NCBI GenBank assembly: GCA_016110215.1
Contig: JADWQD010000011.1
Span: forward strand, 558,001-622,000
Reading direction: 5' to 3'
From: Capronia americana
Taxonomy: Eukaryota > Ascomycota > Eurotiomycetes > Chaetothyriales > Herpotrichiellaceae
Length of the DNA: 64,000 nt
In this document: positions 50,773 to 61,800 of the stretch, piece by piece
Layout of the letters: every line of letters begins with the position of its first letter
Numbering within the stretch: position 1 is the stretch's first letter
Notes under the pieces: model-generated
The model's input: only the letters and a program-made list of their open reading frames with translations
What the model was told of the DNA's origin: nothing
The model's database searches: none
Made by a program: the position numbers and the translations under genes

Positions 50773-53252
50773 TGTCTTGGGGGCTGCTCTGTACCCGCAC
50801 TTTTATCTGGTGATTGCGTCTTTGGGGTTCAATGACCGCACGGCTCGGGGAAATTTTGGGCGGTTCGCCGGCTTGATTATCTTATCAATCAGCACGGAAT
50901 CTCTTCCGGCGGGCTGAGAATGTTGGGGTTCCGAAAGTGCTTGCTCCTTGCTTGAAGTCGTACGCCGCCGTTAGTGGGATGGCAGTGAAGGAGACTGTTG
51001 CAGAGGACAGGTTCTAGAGAGTCTGTATCATGGAAGATGCTTCTAAAGGGAAGGACACGCGGGATCCTCATCTTTATCGGTTCCTTCCAGGCTGAAGTAT
51101 TTTCGGTCGTTCTTTGCTTCTCGACCGAGCGAGCTCGCTACACCGAGGGCAACCACATGCCTCCACCGGGACCAACGCTCGGGCTGCAGCTAGTCTATTC
51201 CTACAGATGGAGGGAGAATGGTGAAAACGCGGTAAGCTACTGACCCAGCAAGCCTGCAGGGAGAAGCTGATGATGGAGTTTAAGGATGATATCCGTGTGG
51301 GTGCATATGTCAGGTACGCGGCTTGTTTGCGCGTGCGTTGCAGTGGCTGAACTAAGCCTTCACCTGAGATATCTCCGAACTTCTCTTGCGGTCGTGTCTG
51401 TCTACTAAGGCATTCCTCCCTGGCCTAGTATTTCTCCCGGAATACGGGCAAATTTGATTGCCCTTGACTTTCGGCACAGCACCATTGTGCTAGTCTGTAC
51501 TCCTTACACGGGTATCCGCTTTTGGAGCCGGGAAATATGCGCTGCGCGCGCGGCCTTCGTTACCCGCTGATCTTTGGAGAAAGACATGCCGGGAATGCGG
51601 AGCCCAGCTGGCAGTTGGCTGTCCGTCGGCTTTTTCAGTAGCCCTGGGGTGCCGGTTACACCCAATTGCGCTTCGGATGGCATTCCCCTGTCAACGGTGC
51701 GAGGCGTTGACAAGAGGTGGCCCGACCCCGCCTGCGTGCTTCCGCATGTTGCACGGACGACCTTCAGGAATAGCCGGGGATGCATGTGGAGGAGAGCGAA
51801 CGGACCGATGAATGTTTGCTGACACAGCGTTCAACTGTCGCTGGTGGCGGCTCCGCGGGATTGGTAACGTTTGAAGCTGATTCGTCATGGCAATATGATC
51901 TTGAATATACCGGTGATTGTACGCGTGGTGCCATGGCTGACCATCAAAAGCTTCGACAACCGCGTCAGGGAACCCATCGTGGTCATAAGCCTGTGGCTGT
52001 ACCTCCATCGGAACTCTCCAAGATAAGAGTTGGCAGGACGAGCCGGTGTGCTCATCAATTTCGCGACTTGATCCGCCCCAATCTGCAGAAGTTGTTAAAA
52101 AGCAGCTGACACCGACTGAACGGTCTGAGTGGCACCCACGGAGCATGGTTTTGGTTGAGTTCGAGGATTTTGCACGGAACAGAGGATTTGGGCTATAGTG
52201 AGCGGGTTCGCGAACGGCTTTCGGATAGCGGCGTAGACAAAACTTGTGTGAATAGAATGCAATTATCCTTCTGCAGTGTTCTCGGCAAGCAGCGTTACTC
52301 ACCTGCATAAGGTATGGCATCTCCTGCCAGATATCGTCGCGTTTCCGGACCTGTTGGTAAGCTGTACCATCTTTCATTAAGACCACCATCTGGGTCGATG
52401 TTCTGTAGGATGGTAAACAGTCCTGCGGAGAGTGTGCTCCACTACTGGGTGCTCTTGGAGTTTGTTGCATTCGGGTTCCAACCAGACTTCGTTTCAGTCC
52501 GGTCATTGAAGAAGATGTCATCAGTAAGAAGGAATCCGACGGAACCCAGTCGATGTTTTGGCAAGTCGATCATGCCGAAGAGGCATGAACGATTTTAGAT
52601 TGCAGTCGTCAGACATGAGGAAACTAACAGTGTCCGAATCAGTTGACCTGCCCAGACGAGACCCCCAAGAAGCTCCGTAGTAATGCTGTATGTAAGGAAA
52701 ACGCCTGATATCCGCCCGTCCAATTCCTCCCATTCCAGCCCTGCAGTTCGACTCTCGCTGTGACACGTCATGGGCATCGCGTTCGCGCAACAGCATCCAT
52801 TGTGCCTTGTCGGACATTGGTAGATTTCTGACCACTGTTTGTTCCACTTTGACAAAACACACTTCGCCAGACTCCTCGCTGTTCAGTATCATATTAATAA
52901 ATCCTCCACAAGCCCAAAGCCTCTCGATTCTGGCTGAAGGGGGGCCCCAGTCCATTATTTTCATACACGAATTAGAAGTAAAGCCTGTAAGTCGCCATGG
53001 CAGACTTCAGGTCAAGCAGGAAGCAGAGGTATGCGGAAGTGCAGTCGACGTGCCATTGGTTGTTCTGGGTTCTTGTTTCTTGGGCATTGCTGATTTTCTT
53101 TTATTGTTGATTGTTTTGCTGAATTGCTGAAATGCTGATAATGAATCATGATGTTTCTGTTTGTTGACGGGAACACCTTCAGAGCAATTTCCATCCTGCC
53201 AAGTCACGTTGACACAAGATGGTCCCCCACACAGGAGGGGTTGAAGATTGCC
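50773..53252. other. 2.5-kb intergenic region with a possible relic ORF
   Basis: Left part is the promoter of the Apd1-like gene. A minus-strand open frame at 51691-52521 (276 codons) is the longest in this gap. It has odd composition, no known domain, and near 52310 a canonical GTGAGT donor after an MPYLMQ-encoding stretch, so part may be an exon. Other frames over 52310-52430 also look protein-like, which could mean a decayed gene. I do not call a product. Confidence 0.35.
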
Positions 53253-55069
53253 TCAGTGGTCAGTGACCCCGGTTTGAACCCGGCCGGGCATGTTATGGCG
53301 CCACGTGCCATAATTTCCCTGCCGATTATCCTGGGGATCCATGGAATCTGGGTGCCAGTCATGACTAAGCGGCAACTGGGACGGCATATGAGCTTGATGT
53401 TGTTGGAGACCATAATCCTTGGGTTCGGTGCTCTGGGGTCTTCCCATTCCGTTCACAGGATGATAGTAAATCTGATGCCCGTTTAACTGATGATTGCCTA
53501 ACTGATGGTTGCCCAGTTGATGGTTGCTTAGTTGGTGATTGCCCATTTGATGATTTCCTAGTTGATGGTTGCCTAGCTGATGATTACCCAACTGAGGCAA
53601 GCCGACCTGGTGACCGCCAAAACCAGATTCCTGGTAAGCGGAATTGTCCACGGCAAACGGCGGCGGTAAGGTACCGGCACCAGGCGACGTCCATGCTCCA
53701 AGGTGCGGAGAGGCACCTCCGCTGGCTGTGCCGTTGGCTGGAGGCTCCATTGGCTGAGGTGGCCCATATGCTGTCGGATAAGATGTGGTGGACCTCTGTT
53801 GTGGCGGTGCACTCGTATAGTTGTGAAGAGGCTGGCTACTCAGCGGGCTTGTCGTCCGGGTTGTATTTGGTTTGTAGTCAGCCCGTAAATGTGCGGGCAG
53901 GGGGAGATGCTGAGGAGGATATCCGTAGTCCGAGTTTTGACGTTGCATGCCAGTGACCATGGGTGGAAGACCAGGATGCGGCGAAGCCGGCTCCGCTTTT
54001 GTGACCTGAAACGGGTTTCCTGGGGGGCTTTCCGACTGAGACACGTATTGGGGGGAATCCTGAAGCGTATTGGGCGTTAACGCCGCGGTAACCTGCGCCT
54101 GCGCTTGCTCTAGGGTCATGCCAACATGATGAGATTGATGTCTCGTCAGAGTTGTTCGTCTTGTGAAAGTTTTTTGGCAATTTGCATACTCGCACTTGTA
54201 GGGACGTCTGCCCGAATGGATTCGTCTGTGCCGCGCGAGGGAGCTTGAGTCAGAAAAGGGCTAAATGCTCGTCAGTACCGATGTCGAGACATGCAACAGG
54301 TTTTCGGTGCGGACGAGCAGGGGAAAGCGCTTGAGAGCAGTGGCTCCCGGCTCTGGGAGATACAGGGGGGCATATCAAGCAAGAGAGCAAAATCACCTTT
54401 GAACAATGACTGCACAGATGTGGCTTCTCTCCCGTATGAACTCTCATATGGACTGTCAGGGCAGATCGCTGGATAAAGGATTTGTTACAGGACTCCCAGT
54501 CGCAAGAATGAGGCCGAACGCCAGTGTGGATGCGTTCTGCCGAAGTTAACGAGTGGTCTCCAAACCCGAGGGATGAACTGCGTACCATGTCTAGAGAGAT
54601 CACTTCGCCTCGCGAAGCTCTTCCTGCAGTCGGCAAAGGTACAGGGGTATTGCTTGGCAGCGGGTTGTTTCTTCGGCTGAGTATGGCCAAAGTTCTCGTC
54701 GGCGAACGAGCTCTGGCTGTCATGTCTTGCCATGTAGCTATGAGTATAGAGCGGTGGGCCGTGTTGATGAGCCATCATACTGTACTGCAAGCCATTGTGC
54801 TGTTGAATCGGTTGCTGATGGTTGGGGAACGTTGAGCCTTGGCTCATGCCATAGCCCGAGCCGGTGTTCATTTGCAATGTTTGGTGATATCGGCGTAGTT
54901 CGTCGTTCCGAGCGGAGCGCTTCTCTGAGTCCAGTACCTCGTTGAGATCCATCTCTGCTCTGACCGGTACAGGTGCAGGCAATGACAGCCCCTGGGCTCG
55001 CTGATAGAGAGCCCGGCGCTGAGGTATCGCGAAGCCTGTGAAACCGGAGCCGAGGCTAGTGGTCTGCAT
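53253..55069 (-). CDS. C2H2 zinc-finger transcription factor, four fingers
   Basis: Three exons (54586-55069, 54397-54536, 53253-54260) join in frame over introns of 49 and 136 bp to give 543 residues from the ATG at 55069. Both introns lie inside the finger region. Four tandem C2H2 fingers are complete only after splicing: CTFADCRKSFARRSDLSRH, CDWESCNKSFIQRSALTVH, CSHCSKPFSDSSSLARH and CEYANCQKTFTRRTTLTRH. The linkers are mostly TGEKP-like, so sequence-specific DNA binding is expected. The N-terminus is Gln/His/Ser-rich. The C-terminal 250 residues are Pro/Gln/Asn-rich and hold a pentapeptide repeat. I do not recognise the named orthologue. The product should be nuclear; targets are unknown. 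Confidence 0.88.
53478..53600 (-). repeat. 15-bp coding minisatellite (pentapeptide L-G-N-H-Q)
   Basis: About eight imperfect 15-bp units within the last exon of the zinc-finger gene encode repeats of Leu-Gly-Asn-His-Gln, with Met, Ser or Asn variants. The units differ at third positions, so the array is not brand new. Confidence 0.88.
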
Positions 55070-58000
55070 GGTTGTGCGTATCAGTGATAGAACGAAGAAG
55101 AAACAGGAACGAAGGGTAGGAGTGGAAGCGTTGAAGAACACCTTGGTCCGCAAGGGATCAGTGCCAGGTCAGTGCGCGTCAAGGCGCTGTTGCCACATGA
55201 GCCCCGTTACCGTTGGCCCAACCACTATTGTAACGGATGGCCTCGCGCAAAAGCCCATAGCTCAAAACAATTCACAACAATTGGATGTTGGGCTTACCTG
55301 AAGCAATGATGGACGTCGAACAAAGGTGCTGAGGAAAGGTTTCGAAGGGGTTGAAGTTGAAAAGTGGTGGAGGACCAACCCGTCACCGGCAGGAATGTAG
55401 GATAACAAAGGGGAAATGCAATTCTGAGTCCCCTTGGCAACCACTAATTCTTGACCCGAGACAGTCTTCTCTGGCGCGAATACTGTCCTCGTTGTTTTGG
55501 TGCTGCAATACTGTTGGTATCTGGTCTGGAACAAGATATGATAGTCTCAGTCCCAGTAAAACCGCCAGTGGGTGAGGTGGAAGTAAAGGTCGAATGAGCA
55601 AAGAGTGATATGTCGCGTTCTGCGACCCTCGCGCCTGGAATGTTGTGTGTCCGGGTATTGTGTGTGTGTCCTTTCCTGTGCCAGTTACGCTTATGAACTC
55701 TGTCGGCCTCTCTTTTGTCACTCGATCTCGCTACCTCTCGTTGTGGAGACACCGTCACGGTCAACGCCTTGGAGCGATTCGTTGCAGATCCACGACCCTC
55801 AACTGTCTCGCTAATCTTCTGTGCCACCAGCACCCGATTCTTCTAGTCCCTCCCGGTGGTTCCCTCTTATGTTGGCGAAGTTGTGCTGCAGGAATCATTG
55901 GCACGTCGATCGTCCGGTCGGGCGGTGATCGAGGCCCGGGCGAGGACTGTTTGCTCAGCGGTCAGTCTTCTAGGTAAGGGCGTGACCGTGGCGCTGGTCG
56001 CCTGTGCGGGAGTTGCAGATGAGCACAGGGCGAAATGTGCGTCGAGCGTGGACTTCGTCGAGCAAGACGGGATCAGAAGCATAGACAGTGGACTGGCTGC
56101 ATACACGCACGGGGCAGGAGTAGATAAAGGAAAGAATGTTGTCGATGATATCAGTCAAGACGATCGATATCGATATAAAGCAGCGCCAGAACCTGCTGGC
56201 CTCCTGCGAGAAAAATAGATGGCATTACATGGCATCTCCTCCCACGACAGGCAAGTCGTGGTGGATGGTCAAAAAGTTACTGTTGAGATGCCGGAGGCGA
56301 GCCGGAAGCCTTTCCACATTTCATTCGCAACCCAAAACGTCAACGGCCCCTTCACAGGCACCGCCAAGCCGCAGCCCACGGGCCTAAGTTTGGCTTTTTC
56401 AAGCATCCCTCACCTGCTCCTCTTCGCCGGTTCAAACAGATAATTACGAGTACTACAGTACGTATTGACGAGAGCTACAGCGCATGTTCCAGGTGCGCCG
56501 CGTCGTGCTTTGCCCGCTTGGACCATCCGCCGGTGAGTTGGCGCTGAGGTAGAACTCTTCCACGCACTTCAACGCTTCCGACATTCGCTTCTTATCTGCT
56601 ACTTCCATGAAACTTATAGTTCAGCCAACAGTCTTTAGAAATCCCGCCGCCACTGAACCCGACCATTTTTGATCTACCGAGATGCTCTTGTGCAGCAGAG
56701 CTGATACAGGAGCCCTACTGGTCCGCGGTGAAGTGAGCTTCATCAAAGGATGAAACCCCCCTGTCGCTTCCACGCGTGTCAGAATCCTCCACCTCCGTTC
56801 GGGCTGGAGCAGAGCATGATCTCCTATCTATGCTAAGCTGTAAGGCAACAGGAACGGGGCCACGTACCATGTGCATCAAGACCTTCTCGAAAAGGGCCAC
56901 CTTCTACGAGTGTCGCCACTCGTATTCCACGATTGATGAACGCCTGTGCACGTTGACGTGTGCCGCCGAAATCCACCTCGACGACCACTTCCCCTAGTGC
57001 GGAACCCAATTGCGACGTCTAGCGGATCTCCAAGCACAACCATACAGGGTACATCCGATCAACCCAGAAAAGGTTCTACATGGGGGACCGGACGGGTGAT
57101 ACTCAACCCAACCCGGTTGAGCGCATTAAAAACGACAACAAAACATAGATGCTGTCAGCTCCGCATAGCACTATGGTTGAAGATCCAAGGTAGACAGACC
57201 TTGAATGCGCGGAATCAAACGAAGCTCACTTTTCGACTGTTGAAACCATACGAAGTCTGAGACCCACGACCCGAAAGTTTCCTTGACCGGGACTAAAATG
57301 GAGTCCGGATACTCGTACATATCCATCAACGGCTTCTAAGCTGGCCGTACTGGAACCGATCGCGCAACGTCGCAACTCCGATACCCGCGAACTCTACGAG
57401 TAGACTATCAGGTTTTGCCCTCTTCATCGTATGAGCTCGAGTCTTTTCACCAAGTTTTGTTCTGGAATACCCACCTCCTCGCGTCATCTCATCCGAAAGC
57501 GAATTATGGTTCACCAGTAGGTTAACTTTTCACTCCCAGTCTTTGACTATTCATCCCGCAGCCAGCAACCGGTATCGCTTTTCCAAGCAGGAAGACATGG
57601 CTAAACTTGCCAATTCAAGTGACATGCGGAGCATGTATGGATGTACTGAGTACATACAGTAGGTTTCCACCAACTTTGAGACCGGGATCGACCATAAGAT
57701 CGCTCTAAGCCGCAGTTTAGAATTTCTGAGCACTTTGACAATTACGAGATACAGTACTCGTAAAGAAGAAACCGGCTTCCGTCCACATATTCTTCTCGCT
57801 CCCGGGAAACCCTCAGCCTCCCTCATGCAGATCCGCACATGCTCCTACCTCTTTGGTCGATCAAGGCCACGACGCCGCCACAGGCTGAAGCTCAGACAGC
57901 ACATGATGGAGAAGATTCTTGCTCCCTTGCCAGGAGTGCCGCCTTGCTTGCGCTCAAGGATATTCGTACGGAGCGATCACTAAGCTTCAACTCCGCCCGG

Positions 58001-58899
58001 CACCCGTAGGTCATGCAGGATAGTGTTCTTTCTTCACTAGCAGTCAGGCTTTAGGGTACAGTGCCGTATCCACATGGACGTCCCAGCCTGCTAGGGCGGG
58101 AAAGGAATCTCATCCATCTTTCACGCATGACCCGTCTCCTATCGCTCCCGTCTCTATGTGCTCTACGCAGTGCCATGCCTGATATACTGGTTGATTGATT
58201 GACTGACTGACCGACCGACTGACATGAGAGGTACGTACCAATCAGCAGTAGATAACCGTCCTCGTACCGGGCAACTAGGTAGCCCTGGGAAGGATGGCCG
58301 GTACAAGGTACTCACTGCCTAGGTACTGTGCTGCGTACTCGACTAAATACTTACATGTACTCGGTACAGTGCACATGCAAGACTCGAGTAGCCACAGCTT
58401 GTTTGAATATGAACCTGTTGTGTGTAACCCCCCTCCCCTACATCCGAGAGGATCCATCCATGTTACATACTGTAGCCAGCGGAACTCCCGTTGCTTCTTC
58501 CTCCCATAACATGCATAATACATACGTACACGCATTGGTAGGTACATAGGTACATACATAAACTGCATTGCATCATCATCAGATAGGCAAGACACACACC
58601 GAATACATGCGCCGTCTTTTTTCGGTCTCGCTGCTCGATACGAGGCCGTGATATCCCAAAAGGTATGGATGTGGATTGTACTGCGCCCTTCCCTGCCCTG
58701 CCCTGCTGCATCACAAAGCAACGCATCGCATGACAAGACACCTAGGAGCGCCGTGGAACTTCTCTTGTCTGAGCTGCAACCGGCGGTCGCCGTTGATACA
58801 TCCACGCATGTCTGCCTACCTCTTGGTTTTTGTTCATTCATGCAATGCGCAAGCACGTCAGACATCATCGCCTATGTTTGACAGCTCGCTGGTTTGGGC
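55070..58899. other. 3.8-kb region without a recognised gene
   Basis: This contains the promoter and probably a long 5' UTR of the zinc-finger gene (about 55.1-56 kb) and the 3' side of sec3. Frames are short and overlapping. Four TACTCGTA/TACGAGTA octamers occur (56445, 57310, 57395, 57755), along with tetranucleotide repeats near 58.2 and 58.5 kb. No transposon traces were seen. Confidence 0.4.
58191..58223. repeat. (TTGA/CTGA/CCGA)n tetranucleotide repeat
   Basis: Tandem tetramers grade from TTGA to CTGA to CCGA and back to CTGA in non-coding DNA. Confidence 0.8.
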
Positions 58900-61800
58900 T
58901 CACCGCTTGAACAAGGCCTGCACATCGTCCTTTCTCCAGTCCATCTCCAGATTTCCATCGTAGACTCTCTCGATAATGACTTTCATGCGATCCCAGGCGT
59001 GGGCATACCTGACAGTACACTCGTCCAACACCCTCTCCACGAGTGCCCTCCTGTTTCCGCCCACCTCCCCGTCATCTGCGGCAAAATGCTTCTCAACCCT
59101 CTTCCGGAGCAGCTCCACACCCTTCCTGATTTCCTTCGCGTCGTGATTTCCGAGGATCTTCTTCGCTGTACTCCTCGAGTGGGACGGCATCTTCGCAATG
59201 ATGGCGACGTTCGAGCCATCGCCCTTGTTCATCAGCGCTTCAGTCGATTCCAAGAAATCCAACCATTTACCCAGCGGCCGTCTTATCACGGCGTCCGTGT
59301 ACTGCGTCAGGTGAGAAACTTGATCCCGTCCCGCCTTTTCAACCCACTCCTCGAGAACCACATTGCTATGGGTGGACACCGTGTCTGCAAAGAAAGCCAT
59401 GTTTTCAATAAGCAGGATGTGGTAGTTCAGTGCTTCTTTGTCCTCGGGATCGCCCGAGGACGGAGCATTGGAGTGTGTCTGCCCGACAGAATTTGCCGCA
59501 GGATTGTCCTTCGCGATAAAGTTAAGGGATTCCCACATGGCTTTGAGAACCTTGTTGTACGCGTCGTTGACGATGAATCGCACCTCTAGCGATTCCTGGT
59601 GCTCGAACTGCTGGGGGATCATCTCTTCCACCGCCGCCACAAAATCGGGGAAGACGCGCATGAAACTGATCAACCCTTTTCGTTTCTTGACCTTGACTTT
59701 CGTCTCCTCGATCGCGCGGATTTGCTCTTCGACGAATTTGTGGAAGAGACCGGTGATTCGTTCATGAAGCGTCCGCACCGTCCTCGTGATGAATTCCTGA
59801 TTGGTTTCTTCGTACTTAGATAGACACTGTTCCAGGGACACGAGGACACCCACGCCTTGCAGCGAATCGAGGCGAAAGACCCATTCCATGAGACCTTGCA
59901 AAAGGGAAGGCCAGAAAGAATAGATCCCATCCGTGGTGTTCTGGACGATTTTGGCCATATTGCGATCCGGATCGTACGAGAGCTTGGCTTGTAGGTTGGG
60001 AAGTTTGCGCTGCTCGGGAGGCTGAGACCTAATCACTTCAACAAAGTCATCCGTGGCCTGTGAATTCAAGTGGAAGAAATGCACAATGAAGTTCTGCTCC
60101 TCGGAGATCGCAAGAGCTTGCTGTTCCAGGACTGTGTCGAAGATAGCCCACGCGTCGGGCTTGCCATCCCTCCTGTCACCACCGAATGATTGTCTCAGTG
60201 CGCTGGGCTTGACCGTCTTGCGTCCTTTGACTGTAAGTTTGCGGGCCGCGGTCGAGAGATTGGACTCGTCGGCCTTCTCTTTCTCCTGGTGAGTGAACAG
60301 AACCTCTTGCTCCTCACCAGTCGGCTGCCTGACAGTCTTTTTCAGGCTCTCTGCAAAGTCACGGAACTGTTCTTGATAGATGCCGTTGAAGTTGCGCTCG
60401 TAGCTGCTGATCAACACCTGCCACTCATACTGATTGACCTCTCGCACGAAAAGCATCATGGCATTGTAGACCCAAAGTTCTTGTCTTGAAGCATTGTAGG
60501 CCCGCAGGTTCAGTGTGAAGGAAGAGGTGCCGGAGGAGACACTCGCGCTCGCATTTTCTTCGCTTGTCCTTTGTTCTACGAGCGAGAACATCATCTTCAT
60601 GTGTTGATTGATGCGGTTGACAAACATCATGCTTCCATCTTTGTACTCGTCCTTCTTTTCGCGGACGGCGCGCATCTTGTCAACCCTTGCTTCGGGATCC
60701 TTGCCTAGTCCAAGGCGGTTTGCAGTAGAAGCAGCTCGCTTCAGCTTGTTCTGGCCGAGTTCCGGGTCGATTGTAAGCATTGCGTCGTACAGGAGAGCTA
60801 AAGCTCTTTCGATCGCGGTGACACCATCATAGTTGTCCATGGGTGCTGATTGCAATGCTCGTAGGTCTGACGCAGATATGGAAAGTGTCTTCAACAAGGT
60901 ATTCAACGAAGCCTGCAACAACTTTTGGTTGGCCGTCTGAACTTGCAGACCCTGTCCTTGAGCCTCAATGTACTCAATGTCTTCGTGGAGAGTGTCCAGT
61001 TCATGGGCATACAGGGTCAGGAGCCCATCAAGCTCTTCGCACTCTGCGATAGCCTTGTCGAATGCTGTAGCAAGTTCAAGGACCTTGCTCTCTTGGTGCT
61101 CGACGTGGCCCAGCCAGCCACTAGCTTGAGCTCGCCCGATCTCCCTGTGGATGTCGGTCTCATACTTATCCACGTACCCGTCGTCTGCAAGCTTCCCTTC
61201 CCAGCCAAGCTCTGTCATGAGTTCGTCGAGATCTGCTCCGTCGCCATCGGTAAGGCGCGGATCGATGCGGAGTCCGGTACAGTGCTTTTCGACTTCCGCT
61301 TCGAGCCTTTGCCTGCGCTTTTTCTGAGGCGAGGCTGGGCGGACTTTCTCAGGCGATTCTGCCTTTGCCTCTTCATCTTCTCCACCAGCCTCGACAGGAA
61401 TCGGTGTTCTCGCTGCTGGAGTCCCTGTTTCGGGCACGCTGTCTGAGGTGGCTGTCCGTTCAATCTGCACTCGCGGAACGGCGTCTTTGGGCGGGAGCTT
61501 TGGCGTGGGTTGGTCTTTCTCTTTATCAGGGGTGGCCATATCAGGAGTTCCGCTTCGGACGCTGTCGCCGCTCATCCCTCTCTTCATCGGCGCCGGAACC
61601 ACGCTAGTGACGCCGTCAGGCTCATTGGAGAGCTTGTCCTGCATCGCTTTCAAGCGCGCACCAGCTCCACCTTGACGAGGCTGAAATGCAGCGGCGGCGA
61701 GGGCGGCTTTCCTAAACTGAATAGCGATGTCCTTGCCGGATTTCTTCTTTACCATGGGTCCGAGGCCGGGACGAAACTCTTCCTCAGCCTTTGGCGGAGC

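Noticed and set aside
53265..53290. tRNA B-box-like GGTTTGAACCC
   Set aside because: It deviates from the B-box consensus, lies in the coding end of the zinc-finger gene, and no cloverleaf or A-box fits around it.
58894..59589. Plus-strand open frame of 231 codons
   Set aside because: Antisense to the conserved C-terminus of sec3; no motif of its own.
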